The notes: generated from the letters alone by a model not told the origin. 64,000 nucleotides of DNA from Rhodosorus marinus (GCA_029953675.1 JAMWBK010000007.1:124001-188000); one strand, 5' to 3'; positions 27,837 through 39,810 are shown, counted from the first letter of the stretch. Made by a program: numbers and translations.

Positions 27837-28136
27837 TCACTTCTTCAAAGCCACCACTGTTTCATCCTTAACAGGCTCCTCAACAGCATTATTCAACCTC
27901 GGCCGACTTCGAAATCGACGAAATCCCTTCCTATCCACGTGAATTACAGTCATAGCAACTAGAATCCCCGGAAAGTACCGAAGCGATAGAAAAAGACCCC
28001 ATTTCGTTGCATACTGGGATGCCATAAACAAACGAGGATACCCAATCATGACTTGTTTACCTCTTTGTTCAACTAAAATTTCCACAAAAACCTCGCAAAG
28101 CTCGCAACCTCCCCAAAGCTCCCCACAGCTCCCCAA
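27837..28136 (-). CDS. Hypothetical small membrane protein, boundaries uncertain
   Basis: A 99-codon frame with one probable membrane segment (WGLFLSLRYFPGILVAMTVI), followed by a strongly basic stretch (RKGFRRFRSRPR) and an acidic tail. I recognise no family. A Pro/Gly-rich open stretch directly downstream on the same strand lies in another frame, so the true gene may be spliced and end near 27700. An internal Met before IGYPRLFM may be the real start. Confidence 0.3.
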   Translation of the reverse strand: MGSCGELWGGCELCEVFVEILVEQRGKQVMIGYPRLFMASQYATKWGLFLSLRYFPGILVAMTVIHVDRKGFRRFRSRPRLNNAVEEPVKDETVVALKK

Positions 28137-28639
28137 ACCTCTTACCGAGCATCCTTCCCACCGTCTTCCGCCTCGAACCCCTAACTTCCAACTTAGATGA
28201 CGTCTAACATTAAAACTCCAAAACGACTGATAAAGCCTATATGAAAAATCGATCTATGCACAGTTTATCGTATACGTTGTAATGTAAATATTTAAATTAA
28301 TTTAATATTATACTATTTATACTTTATAATTTGCTGATGATAATGATGATGACTTCGATCAGATGGGCTCACTGAGCTGACTTTGGGGACCAGAGGTTGT
28401 ATTTGGTTAGCAACTGGAGTAAAATTTTCGCCCTCCTCGATCGTTTTCAGGTCCTGTGATCTTCCCAACTCAATACAGATGGTCGCTTTTACCCCTTGGG
28501 TGCGATCCCTTGCCGATTCTCATCGCCATCGAGTCAGATGCTGCTTCAGCTTCGAAAGGAGCACTCAATCCGATGATCTTGAGCAGGATCAAAGTTGGTA
28601 GTGCAAAGCTGGAGTAGGAAGAACATACCGCCCTCCTAA
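28137..28639. other. AT-rich intergenic stretch
   Basis: AT-rich DNA from 28200 to 28360, then an unremarkable sequence. No gene or repeat stands out. Confidence 0.35.
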
Positions 28640-28960
28640 CAACTCTGCCAGTCCCATGGTCACCAGAAATCCACATTGACGATCGCTGCTTTGGCTGGAG
28701 CAGGATACGTCAAAAACAGTATAGGACTCTTCTGTATTGATGGTTGCTCCCATCTCCATCGCATGGAATAAGTGGATTTGCCCTACGGCAACCGTCTTAA
28801 GTATTTCATCAAAACTTTTGCGCGTCAGAAATCCACATTGACTGTCATTAGAACCCATTCTTTTCATTCCCTCGTCCTTCCTCCTTGGCATCCATCGCAT
28901 TGTATGAGCTTTGGAAGCCAAAGCAGCATCTGACCCGATGGATGCCAATGAGGAAGGCCG
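28640..28960 (-). pseudogene. Inverted broken copy of the fumarylacetoacetase-family first exon
   Basis: The minus strand reads ILKTVAVGQIHLFHAMEMGA, matching LPKIVAVGQNYVLHAKEMGA at the start of the gene at 29065. The preceding SQCGFL segment also matches, and a further copy of QCGFLVTMGLAELL lies at about 28650-28690. After these motifs the frame loses similarity. Together with 29000-29220 it forms an imperfect inverted repeat with a spacer of about 100-150 bp; the shared word cagaaatccacattgac occurs at about 28665 and 28829 and in reverse near 29048. Confidence 0.7.
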
Positions 28961-29064
28961 AGTGAGCTTTGGAAGCTAAAGAAGCATCTGCAGATGGGTG
29001 CGAATGAGGAACGACGAGGGGATGAAAAAGAATGGGTTATAGTGACAGTCAATGTGGATTTCTG

Positions 29065-30004
29065 ATGACTATGGGACTAGCAAAGTTTAATAAATTACCA
29101 AAGATAGTTGCCGTAGGGCAGAACTACGTACTCCATGCGAAGGAGATGGGAGCAAAGAGCATACCGAAGGACCCCATACTGTTTTTGAAGTCGCCTACTT
29201 CAGTTGTTATTCCACCTGAACCCGTTAAGGTTCCGTCTGGCGTCGTCGCGCACTATGAAGGTAAACAAAGAGGAGAAATCCGAAAGCGGGGGGGGATGAC
29301 GAACATGATGAACTGAATGATCTTCTCGTCGTGGACAAATTCCAGTTGAGCTCGGTTTAGTGATCAGCCGGATGGGAAAGAACATCCCGAAGATCAAAGC
29401 GAATGACCACATCGAAAGCTTCTTCTGTGGAATTGACGTCACCGCTCGTAATCTTCAGCTCGAAGCAAAGTCCTCTGGCTCCCCGTGGTCTGTCGCCAAG
29501 GGCTTCGATACGTTTCTACCAGTTAGTGAAAAACTTCCAGTGGACAAGGTCCGATCTTTCTACAAAACAGTCCTCACACGCTCGCACGCTCTCTATCGCT
29601 CTGAACAAAGTGAAACTCTGGTTGAACTCAGGTGAAAGATCTCAACGACCTCAATCTCTACTTGAAAGTCGACGGCGAGATGAAACAACAAGATTCCACC
29701 AAGAACATGATTCACTCTGTGGAAGATTTGGTTTCATATATAAGCTCCGTGATGACGCTTCAACCTGGAGATTTGATTCTGACAGGTATGTGGAAGCCAT
29801 CGATTCCAACGTCAAACCGATTCCCTTCTCCTCGCCTAATAGCAAGGACTTGCTCTTCACCCAGGCACGCCCTCTGGCGTTGGAGAAATTGTCTCCGGCA
29901 ATGTTGTCGAAGCTGGTATCAAGGAGCCGAGTGGCACGTCAGATCTCGTCACAGTCAAAGTTGCTGTCGAGGATGATACAGACACGACGTACACGCATGG
30001 ATAG
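29065..30004 (+). CDS. Fumarylacetoacetate hydrolase family protein (FAHD1/acylpyruvase type)
   Basis: Exons 29065-29260, 29346-29548, 29632-29785 and 29865-30004, with GT-AG introns of 79-85 bp, encode 230 residues, the length of FAHD1. The first exon has KIVAVGQNYVLHAKEMGA and ILFLKSPTSVV. Exon 2 adds VELGLVISRMGKNI, GIDVTARNLQ and SPWSVAKGFDTFLPVS. Exon 3 gives MIHSVEDLVSYISSVMTLQP, then GDLILTG, and exon 4 continues with TPSGVGEIVSG. The metal-binding acid residues expected in the YE-VELG segment and the GID element are present. Members act as acylpyruvases or oxaloacetate decarboxylases, usually mitochondrial. No clear transit peptide is seen. The first exon lies in one arm of an inverted repeat, so the start Met (29065 or 29071) is less certain. 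Confidence 0.87.
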
Positions 30005-32788
30005 GGCGTCATCTGCCTCCCCCACAAAACTGCAACCTCGTGTATTTACAGCTGTCCAACGCGGTAGGACAAAAGCCACGTAAATGAAGTCAAAAGCGAA
30101 CCCGAGACTCGTACGGCGCCACTACTTGGAACAGTCGGAGCCGTTAAAGCACCGGGCGGAGTTGGGAACCCCCCTCGCCAATCACAAATTGTGAGTTTCC
30201 ACGGCTTTCCTTGTCCTGTTCCGCAGAGCGGAAAAAGTGCAGTTCTAGCTGTCATATCTAGTGTTAGCGGTTGTGCAGTCCATGCGGAAGAGCAGCTAGA
30301 ATGTACCTTGATAAAGTGAATAAGAGGGACTGACTGATAGGATCATCAACAACAACAATCTGCATCGACAGACAGCGACAGTCACTATGCTATTGTTTGC
30401 AGTTCCTTGAAAGGCTTTGCTGGTGAACGTGCACGCGGACCTCATGACCCACATCCTGATCAAATCAGCTCCCCGATGATGCTGTGGGGCTGATCATATG
30501 CTGTTGCCCGGACAAGAGGTCCAGGGATCCTTGTCGTGAGAGAAAAACGACTGCAAGGCATAAACTACTGCGTGGAAGGATCAGGGTGAACGAACTAGCA
30601 TCATGAGCAAGAAGAACTTCCGCTGGTATCGACAAAAGTCACCGACAAAGTCTGGAGACGTGGAAGTAGTTAAAACCAGGATCTGCTTTTTAGGAATTAC
30701 CTTTTCCTTCGCATCGAGATAGAATCGGCTTGTAGGAACCCAAAAATGCTAGGGTTTGCCGGTCTTTCCTTCGAACCGATAGCTACTCGCTGAGAGCCGT
30801 TCAGGTCATTTTGTTAATCGACTTCCCAACTATCGCCGCCGGTAGTTCGCAAGCTTGTTGAACAACAAGAAGTTGCCGACGATTGCATGTTTACGGACCT
30901 TCTCCCATCACGACTACTACTACTCAAACTCACGCGGGGCTTCGTTGGAGAAGAACGTGAATCGAACTGATACTTTTCTATCTAGACGTCCAGATGAATC
31001 TGTCGCCTAACAAAACTCACAGAAACCCCAGACTAACGTAACCGCAAAAATTAAAGAACAACACTCCCAGCAACTCTGACATTGAGAAGAGTGTCCGACG
31101 CAAAGCTGTCAATCCTACATCATTGACAATCATAGATAAGAGTTTGACGACTCTACTACCTTTCAGGGCCGATGAACAAGACCGACTACCTTGCGCGCTC
31201 CGGATTTCAGATGATGGTACTGCTCATGACCAGTCCGTGTTCGAGGCTTTCCTGGATGCAGGCAGTGAGTATTTCAGTTCAGTGTGAAATAGCTTCAGCG
31301 TTGCACCAGTCCTTTGTTCGCCGAGGGTTGTTTGGCACCCTCCCCATAACCACGAAGTGCCTTGGGAGCCGGTGCTGCAAACCGATCATCCAAAAGAAAA
31401 CCCGAAATATCGGAGCTCCCAATCCGGAATAACCCATAAGCTTCTCTGCATGTATACGACGATCTCGTCTTGCGCCTCTAGCAGAGCCTTCCGAGAGCGA
31501 GCAAGGAAGAGATAGATCCCTTGCTTGAAACTTCAAACAGGTGGCGAAACGTGAAACCGCCGCCCCTTTCAACTTTCTCAAACCGCCTAACTGTACCTCC
31601 TGCTGGTCACCCGAGAACAGGAGGGCTTTTTCGGTTGAGCTGGTGAGGAGGGCAAGTGCAAAAGCGGAAAATCAGGGCAGATATTCGAGTGATACATGCG
31701 TAACTGGGGCGATACACGGTCACATCGTTGGACGGTTTGAGAACTCGAAACAGCGTTTCTCTACTCTCACCCAGTATCGAAGCTTGCAAAACACAAACCT
31801 CCCCGTTCCATCAGACTAGCCGTGTAAAAGCTGCACAAGACCCATCTAAGCCAACACTACTCCTCTTGCCTGCATAACTCACAAAACTGCATCCGATCAA
31901 TCCCCCACGGCAATCCACACCACATTAGCCTCCCCACCCCCCCCACCCAAAAATATCCCAATGTCCCATTTCCATCATTCAACCACTCGTTCAAACAAAC
32001 CGGAAAAGTCTGTAAAACCGTTACCCCTAGATGAGATCGGGGACACACTAAACCACGAGGTGAGTTTTACGGGGAAGTAGATAGGTTAGCGAGTGACGGA
32101 AACAGTGAACAGAAAGTAAAAGAACAGAGTTTCTTTGGGTTTGGGTTACGATAGCATGTTCCATCCCCTGCATCTGATTTGGACTACCTTTGGTATAGAG
32201 TCAGTGAGGTTTCATCTCCGCGATTTTTGTCATTAGAGACCTTGCTGGATTACATCGCGCCCTAGGTCACTACACACTGATCAATTAGGCATTTTAAGAG
32301 ATTAAGATTTACATTGATCAATGTTTTGTAGATCTTAACCTACAAAACTCCAACTAAAAAAAAAACGGGACCCCCTTCTCTACAACTACAACCCGTCCCA
32401 CTGTCCCACAACCCACCAATACCCAAACCTCAACAAAGGCAATCATATCTCGTCCACTAGCAAATGGGACAATCTCGAATTGAAATCCTCCTGCTGACCC
32501 TCAAAAAATTTACGCAAGTTTTATTATATTGCGGACGGGGAGGTAAAAAAGAGAAAACGGTAAAGTGTGCTTCCCCGAAAGTGAAGGGAGTGAGTGGCCT
32601 CCGGCCACTCTGTTTGGGGAGGGAGCTGGCTTTGCTCTTTGAGCACAGGTTGGGGGAAGAGCTGTTGGAATGTATAGTGAGAAAGATGTGTTTTTGTGTT
32701 TGAGTGGTGATATCTTGAGTTGGGAGGGAGCATTTTAGGGGGTTGGAGAGGAAGTTTAGTTGCTTGAGAGTTTAAGGTGATTAGAAAG
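30005..32788. other. Long intergenic stretch, one unassigned reading frame
   Basis: No gene is firmly supported. A plus-strand frame at about 31070-31270 (reading SVRRKAVNPTSLTIIDKSL, later SVFEAFLDAG) ends at a good donor-like gtgagt. It may be an exon or a transposon relic, but I found no partner exons. Pyrimidine runs and A runs occur at 31935 and 32355. Confidence 0.3.
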
Positions 32789-33874
32789 ATGGGGTATGTG
32801 AATAGTGTGATTGGCGTTGGTAGGGGGTTGCGGAGCGGGAGGTTGTTGGTATGTAGTGTTGGGGATTGTGGGATTGATCGGCGGGTATTTTTAGGATTAT
32901 CTGGGAGTGTTGGAGGTGGGTTGTTGTGTGGTGGGGTTGGGCCTGTGTTTGGGAAGGGTCGATTGAAGGGTGGTTCATGGGAGGGGATTGATTTTCCGAG
33001 CGATGCGGAGATTGCGGATGTGTCGACGGTTTCGGAGAGGGCGTTTTTTGCGGTGAGTAAGAATGGGGAACTGTTGGAGAGCGTGGACGGTGGGTCAAGG
33101 TGGACGAGGAGGACGTATTTTGAGAGGCCGCTGAAGAATATACAGTTCAAGGGTGTTGAGGGCTGGATTGTTGCGAAGAACGGGTATTTGTTCTACAGCG
33201 ATAACGCTGGACGCACATGGAGCCCGGTTTCTGGACCTCCAAGGATGGTGGGGGTCATCTTCCTTGCAACCCCCGTCGGACGCGCCTCCGTCGAGCTCGT
33301 CACCAGCACTGGCGAGGTATTTAAGAGCGTCAACGGAGGTACAACATGGACCCAGAAGGTCCAGCCAGCTCCGTCAATTTTGGACGGAGAGTTTATTGGT
33401 CACCTGAAGAGCATTCGAAGGGACGCCTCTGGTAACTACGTTGCGCTCTCCAGTCTAGGTGGTAATCTATTCACCCTCGGAAACGGCGCTAACGGATGGC
33501 AATCGACCAGCCTCCCATCTGTTCGAAATCCAATGAGCGTTGGGTTCAGCTCGTCGTCGGGCGGCATGGTCTGGCTCTCAGACAAAACCGGAGACCTTTA
33601 CTTGGCGAATTCGTCACAACTCAATTCGGGACTCAGCTTCGGCATGGTTCGAACCCTGGAAACCAATGGATATCCGGTCGTCGATGTCGCAGCGATGGGC
33701 GAATCCAGCACTCTAATCGCTGTCGCGGGCTCTGGAGCCCTTTACACGTCAAGGGATTCGGGCTCCACTTGGACGCAGGACCACAAGCTGAATCTCTCCG
33801 GTGGTGAGGTCAGAAGAATAAGATACCCATTCGCAATGGGCAGTCACGGAATACTCCTCCGCTACCGCGTATGA
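32789..33874 (+). CDS. HCF136: Photosystem II stability/assembly factor HCF136 (Ycf48)
   Basis: A single-exon frame of 361 residues. The N-terminus is Arg-rich, then has DRRVFLGLSGSVGGGLLCGG, a twin-arginine signal for thylakoid lumen import behind a plastid transit peptide. The mature part is a repeat beta-propeller with Asp-box motifs: SVDGGSRWTRR, SDNAGRTWSPV, SVNGGTTWTQKV and SRDSGSTWTQD. GWIVAKNGYLFYS and MVWLSDKTGDLYLAN are other family landmarks. HCF136/Ycf48 binds newly made D1 and is needed for early photosystem II reaction-centre assembly. This gene is the clearest evidence that the organism is photosynthetic. The start at 32789 is the first ATG; the frame is open a few codons further upstream. 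Confidence 0.93.
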   Translation: MGYVNSVIGVGRGLRSGRLLVCSVGDCGIDRRVFLGLSGSVGGGLLCGGVGPVFGKGRLKGGSWEGIDFPSDAEIADVSTVSERAFFAVSKNGELLESVDGGSRWTRRTYFERPLKNIQFKGVEGWIVAKNGYLFYSDNAGRTWSPVSGPPRMVGVIFLATPVGRASVELVTSTGEVFKSVNGGTTWTQKVQPAPSILDGEFIGHLKSIRRDASGNYVALSSLGGNLFTLGNGANGWQSTSLPSVRNPMSVGFSSSSGGMVWLSDKTGDLYLANSSQLNSGLSFGMVRTLETNGYPVVDVAAMGESSTLIAVAGSGALYTSRDSGSTWTQDHKLNLSGGEVRRIRYPFAMGSHGILLRYRV

Positions 33875-35108
33875 ACAACAATGAAAGGAACACTTCTACC
33901 GATCACGCAGACTCCACCATCCAGCTGAGCAGACTATTACCAAACTCGTTTGGAGACCAGCCTGGCTGCTGCTGGCGGATCAAGCATGGCGTCTTCTGTG
34001 GAGTGGTTTTCTGAAGAATAATAACCGTGCCTCAACAGAAAGAGAATCATCAATACAAAAGTAAAATCCGAGGTTCCTTTCCAGCAGCACACTAAGAAAG
34101 CTCCAAGGCCAAAAGAAGACATCTCAAGCCCTATCCATCCTAACCATTACAAACCATGGAAGAATAAGAACACCACACTTCTTCACTGACTACTCTTCAC
34201 CGTCCCAACACAAGGAAAAACAAAAAAAACACAGCTGTCCAGAAACTTCCTCTGGAGCGGGTGCGGGAAGGGGGGGAGGGGGGGGGTGGGAAGGTATCGG
34301 ATCCTCATCAGTATCCATGGATCCAATAACCTCCCCAACTTGAGATCGGCAACTAGGGTTGTTCCGTTTAACTCCTACTAGCCTGTCATCGGACGTGGAC
34401 ATAAATCTAAATATATTTTCTCACCGTTTTTGATTGAATAGTGAAAACGGAACATCTATGTGCAATTGGGAGCTGAAATAGATTGATATGCAATCTATTT
34501 GAACGACAATTATTGATTGATATGCAATCTGTTTGCTTGTTTTTATTGATTGATATTCAATCTACTTAGGAAGCGAATATGTAGGTCGAACCAATAAATG
34601 TACAGATTGTGAACCCTAAAGCTATATTATGTACAGATAAAATCCATGAAGTTTTTGACTTTGTTTTTTTACTTTTTGCACGAAAAAGTTTGAAATTTAA
34701 ATTTAAAAAGATGTCGTTGAGGGAAAAGGAGTTGAGTTGATGTGTGTGTGGAGTGTGAAGGGGATGGCCCCCTGCCGTCTGAGCTGCGAGATAGACGATT
34801 GCTTTCCACCGCTGTTGCAAAGACGAGTTTGTTATGAACGGCCGAAGCAAACTTGGAGCCAAATGTTGCGATTCTCTATTAGGACGAGGGATGCACAGCA
34901 GTGGTATTCGTCAGATGTGATCAGATCTCGGGGCCTCTGGGGCGTCGCCAAGGGGTACGGAGTGCGGAGTTGAGCGACCTGCCAGTCGCTAGCAGATTTT
35001 TTGCATTCGAGGTGGTGTTGGATAGTCTGAAACCGCCGTTGGCTTGGTCGGGAGTGCTTTCATTGTCCCGGATAGCCGGGGTTAAGCACTAGGGGACCGG
35101 AAATAGGG
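33875..35108. other. Intergenic stretch with small inverted-repeat units
   Basis: Holds a G-run (34270) and the repeat at 34479-34564. The segment 34740-35060 has an open plus-strand frame without recognisable domains; it directly precedes the rhomboid gene and may be its leader or promoter. Confidence 0.35.
34479..34564. repeat. Three spaced copies of a palindromic 15-mer
   Basis: The word gattgatatgcaatc occurs near 34481 and 34513, with a variant gattgatattcaatc near 34546, about 32-33 bp apart. Each copy is itself an inverted repeat (gattg-5 nt-caatc). The spacing is close to three helical turns, as in arrays of protein-binding sites, but no regulator is known. Confidence 0.75.
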
Positions 35109-36029
35109 ATGGCTCCTGCTTTCTGCGCGGGCTTAGGCTCGTTGAGAAGGTCGGGGTTCTTTAAAAGTCGAGCGAAGGCTTCGATATGCACCCGGAAACC
35201 GCAAATTCATGGACGAATGGCTCGAAAGCGAGGGCAAATGCAGATGTCTCAGATGCTGATCGGTTTGGCTCTCAACTCGATTATCGGAACTCTGAAGAAA
35301 GCATCCGATTCGAACGAAGGGGATAGAACAACAAAGGTGCATTTCTCTTAAAACAACCCTGCTCACCTACTTAGCTGATCTCAACCCTCACCCCCATGAA
35401 TCATTCAGGCGGAGAAACTCAAAAGGAGGATTCAGAACCGAGAATGGGCGACGCCGCTGATAATCCTTATCAACCTGGTCGTCTACATTATGGATAAGCT
35501 TCTACATATCCCCGCGATGTCGTCATTAACTCTACGAGTGAAGGGATTCCACTCTTGGCAGCTGGTTACATCACTCTTCTGCCACAACGACTGGCACCAT
35601 CTGTCATCGAACTTGTTCCTTCTGTTCTTCTTCGGGCGTCTCGTCGAGGAAGAACACGGAGGGATTGTATTCACATTGATGTACCTCTTCTGTGGAGTCA
35701 TGTCAAACCTCGCATGCGTCTACTTCGCCGCAAAGAACGCCGTGTTCCTGGGCTCCAGTGGTGCTATCTACGGCCTCTTCGTCATCTCCGTTCTCACAAG
35801 ATTCAGGCTCTCCTGGAAGAGGTTAGTCGAATTCTGCGTCATTGGGAACTTTGTTGCCTCCACAACATTCGCCGAAGTGGGAGCTATGAACACAAGTATG
35901 GGCCGAAAGCTAGGGTCAGCCAGCGCAGCAAAGTATATTCAGGTCAACCACTTCGGTCACCTCGCAGGAGCCGCGGCGGGTTTACTGCTTCTGTTCCTCG
36001 TAAGAGCCGTACTGGGTAAGAAGAAGTAA
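35109..36029 (+). CDS. Rhomboid-family intramembrane serine protease
   Basis: Exons 35109-35336 and 35409-36029 (72-bp GT-AG intron, phase 0) encode 282 residues. The N-terminal 65 residues are basic and Ser/Arg-rich without early acids, consistent with an organellar targeting peptide. The membrane core has HNDWHHLSSNLFLLFFFGRL (the HxxxN element), then GSSGAIYGLF with the catalytic serine in GxSG, and HFGHLAGAAAG with the catalytic histidine. The Ser-His dyad is therefore intact and the enzyme should be active. Loop 1 retains LVEEEHGG. The arrangement (about six transmembrane segments, N-terminal targeting) fits mitochondrial or plastid rhomboids; which organelle is not decided. Confidence 0.9.
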
Positions 36030-37009
36030 AAATTAAAAAAAGGAATTTGTGCAGAATGAGAGGTCTCCGGGTCTTCGTCGCTTCTCATGTGGACGATAGT
36101 GACCCATCAGATCATGAAGACCAAGACCTCGGTCTTGAGTTGGATGATTCGTACGTAAGTTTGTGTCATCACCACGAATCGCACATTTCCTAGAAGATCT
36201 CGCAGATGGTGGTCATGGCTTAAGGTCGGTGGAGGAAACCCTTTGCTCACCGGTCCGATCGAACTGATGCGAGTGAATGAACGGGCTTATTCGGGGGCTA
36301 GAAGAACCACAAGGGAGAAAAGAAAGGCTACTGTAGCCGTGAACCGTGCGCCTCCCGCATCAAAGCAGCATTCTTACGCCATAACAGAAAACTCTACGAG
36401 TAAAATAGCGAGGAGAGCCGATCTGGGCGCTAAAGGGAAAAACATTACCGAAAAAAGAATGGCCAACAGTGACCAACCGAGCGCAGGAAACCGAAGAGCT
36501 CAATGACTAAGGGCCCTTTGCTCCTAGTAGTGAGCGAGGGACTTGAATTGGAATCGCGAAAGTGGCGAGCTTGATCGATTCAGATTTCAGTATCAGTGCG
36601 AGGCGGGTTCATATGTGTTGAGCATCTGAACGTAAGGGCTGAGTGGTAGCTGTAAATTCTACCAGTTCGCAGCCCAATTTCTAGGTTTAAGGGAACGACA
36701 ATGTCAGCTATCAAGATCCCATTGTATCTTTATAGTTTCACAATGAGGATACAGAGAGAATGGCTCGGAGCGGTGCGGGGTCTACCCTTCCGTCCCAGCA
36801 GCCTCTTTGTGCGGATTTTGATATAATGCGATCCAAGGCTTTGGCTTTGGGAGCTCGCCAGTGGGCTTGTCTCCCTTAGGCAGAGCCCCAATACAAACAG
36901 TCGAGGCCAATTGTTTGTGGTACCCTCTTGAGAATTTTGCACTTTTTACGAATTTTAACACTGAAGCTGACTCCATACCTTTAGGCGTGAAGATTCATAT
37001 GAGATGCCC
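36030..37009. other. Intergenic stretch
   Basis: No supportable gene. Open frames on both strands (36243-36506 plus, 36730-36976 minus) overlap one another and show no domain. Confidence 0.35.
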
Positions 37010-38376
37010 TTCATCCTTTGGAAGCTGTTTCAACTTCCACACCTGTCCGGGAAGCTAGTTCACAGAGGTTTGAAACGCCCCTCGTGTGAATGAGATATCA
37101 ATCCAAACTATGCGCACGCCCCAAACGAGCTACTTGCTCCATCAAGTGCAGCTTGAGTTCAGTCCAACTCCAGCTTCAATATTCGATCCTCTCGAGACGC
37201 TGACTCCGGTGGCAGAGCGCGCTAGATCATTGGTCTAGAAATGTTCAATGAAAAGGGCAACGCAATCATTGGGATAGGGGGGCGATAGCGATGCGGACAG
37301 CGTACCAACCACGACTTCTTGTGAAGAAGAGCTCTCTGAATGATGCTCTGGTCGCACCCCCGAGTTTGGAACGATAGGACAGGAAAGTGTTGTCCAGCTG
37401 CGTAACCCGTGGGGTTGTCGAGGATTGGAACAAATAGCAATCTGCGTCCTCTGTGTGTCCACTCAACGCTCAACCACCCGCACCTAACATGATCCACAAC
37501 GATAAAAGCCTCCCACTCCCATCCAAAAACTCTTATTCAGTGGCCGCTGATCTCTTCGAGTCGGACGTTTCCAACAACCGGCCACAAAATCCTTTCCTCC
37601 GTCGACACTTGGCACGCTATCGTAGCGTGTGACCATTCCGCGAAAGTTTCTTCCAGGGTCTCTTCCAAGTCGAGCAGCGCGTGACGCACACACTCCTAAC
37701 ACATGCCAAGTCCTCGCTCCCCTCCATCCACGAAATGCAATCGCGTTTCAGACTCCCGTTTATTTTCCGTTGACTACAGTTCGGTTTGGCGAGATCGGCT
37801 TTCGATGGATGAATCTTTTGTCCCAATGCCAAGCCATTCAGCGACGGCATGGAAAAAACTTTAGAAGAAAAAGGCTCCTATCGTACTAGCGGGACGCTCG
37901 ACAGACCTGCGCGGCCTACGTAGCAACCCCCCTGTAAACATCAGGGCAGCCGCTTCCGCGGAACATACTTTGGTTTACCAGCAGAAAAACTGAACCCAGA
38001 GCCCACCAACTCTTCATCAGAGCAACGCATCTTGAATTCCTATGATTTGAAGGCATCCTAAGCAGAACATTCGATCTATTAACAGGCCGAGCTCCATAGC
38101 AACTCCGCGTAGCTGCGGAAGGGTGGTTCTCCTCAAATTTGATCCGATCTGTAGGAACCGATCAGCAAGAGCTAACCCGCATTGAACTTGTTCATTCGGC
38201 GAGGGGTTGTTGGAACTGAAGCCGAATTAATGCGACAATATTCTTCTAAAACACAATCTAAATGCTTTACTGCTCGTTGTTAACCCCTCTTTCATCGAGA
38301 CGAACAAAAGTACATTTGTATTCAGATTTTCCCGTGCCAAAACTGTGACTTACAAATGTTCTCAATCCAGCGAAAA

Positions 38377-38402
38377 ATCCATTTCTATATATAGAAATGG
38401 AT
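38377..38402. repeat. Perfect 26-bp palindrome
   Basis: The sequence atccatttcta-tata-tagaaatggat is fully self-complementary. The corresponding place in the right duplication copy (about 51030) keeps only the tatatatagaaat centre, so the palindrome is either lost there or gained here. Confidence 0.8.
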
Positions 38403-39803
38403 AAAAGCGTCGTTTTCTGAGAGAAATTAGACCTGTTTTGGTATTAAGGACTTCTATTGGCTACTTAGTTTTTCAACTATAATTAGATTCCTTGTTTCGG
38501 TGAGAAAAAACCATTTGGGGAAAGTGGAATTTTTTAGTCCTCATTTCTTCGGTTTTTTGGAAAATATTTTGTTGGCCATAAAACACGCCGCCCAATGTTC
38601 TTTTATGGTGTTGATAACACTCACTGGACCAGATGGATGGCGCGCGTTCAGATCAAAGGTTTGGATTGGACTTGCCGGAACGAATCCGAAGAGCAGGAGA
38701 AACGGATAGTGTAAGTATTAATATTTAATTGGTCAATAAATATTATTCTTAAGATAACTATAAGCCATTATCTATTTATATATATTATTCAATATACGCA
38801 TATCCAATCATTTATTGGCACAAAAAAAATCGCGATCTAAAATGTTGTTATCCCGAGGATTTTGGAGCTCAGTTTTTAATGTAAGCCCGTAAAGGTGCGG
38901 GTTTGGCTGGATGGGGGGTTTGCGGTTTTTCTATTCGGAAGAGTTGGACTACTATCGACCCCGTGAAAAGAGAATTATTCGTCGATATATAGAGATAATT
39001 GTACTGGAATTCATTTTTGCGATGCAGAAGTGGGGTTGAGTTCAGGTCCTTTCAACCACCAGTGACAAAGTGGTGGTAAGGGGTGGGTAAGGGGGTGTTG
39101 TGGTATGGTGTTTACAGGAATGGATGGGGTTGAGATGATTCGTTGGGTGATCGGGGAGGCTCGGCAACAATGCCGTCGTTAAAGCTACAAACGGAGCTGA
39201 GAGTACTGACTCGCTGAATTTTTTTGGGAGGATCGATTAGTTCGGTATTGTGGACCCCCACAGGGTGCTCTTGCGTGCGATCGAGTTTAGCTATTTCGGG
39301 GACGTACAGTCTACTGCCTCGGCTTGAACGAGATTCTATGGAGGCACCGAAAAACCTGTTGGTCCACGTCCCGGTGGATGAACTAACAGTGGCAACGTGC
39401 GGAGCAATAAGTCTGGCTTACGAAGTTGTTTTTCTCAACTTCTTGTCCGTGCGTTTGGATAGCCATAGATTTTTTTTTTTCTAATCCAGGCTCGAGTTCT
39501 CTTGACATGGAATCGTCCTTCCACAATTCCCGCAGTTCAGCTCTCTCAGTCATCAAGGTTCGGCCACTTGGCATCCCAACACAGCGCATGCCAAGTGTAT
39601 GAAGCTCGCTACTGTGGCTTCTATCCGATCGCGCACGAGGGTCGTTTTTTCAGTCGGATTCTTAGAAACTATTATTGTGTCCAATAGAGGGGAGACTTCT
39701 CGGTGACTACAGCGCAAAGTACTCAATTTCCATAACCTCCTGCGGTAGCTGCGAGAAATAAGAATGTCACATTGTTCTTCACTTGTGCAACTTGCCGGAC
39801 AGG

Positions 39804-39810
39804 TATAAGA
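39804..39810 (+). promoter_or_regulatory. TATA box of left AA10-CBM1-GH19 gene
   Basis: TATAAGA within ggtataagagg lies 158 bp before the start codon. The right copy has the same word 157 bp upstream, and the third AA10 gene has ggtataaatagc 112 bp upstream. The conserved position supports a real core promoter. Confidence 0.65.

Noticed and set aside
29549-29631. The frame reading NKVKLWLNSG in the hydrolase gene taken as coding (it resembles an FAH motif)
   Set aside because: It lies in an 83-bp intron; splicing from the AAG before gtccga to the exon at 29632 keeps the frame and the family's order of motifs.
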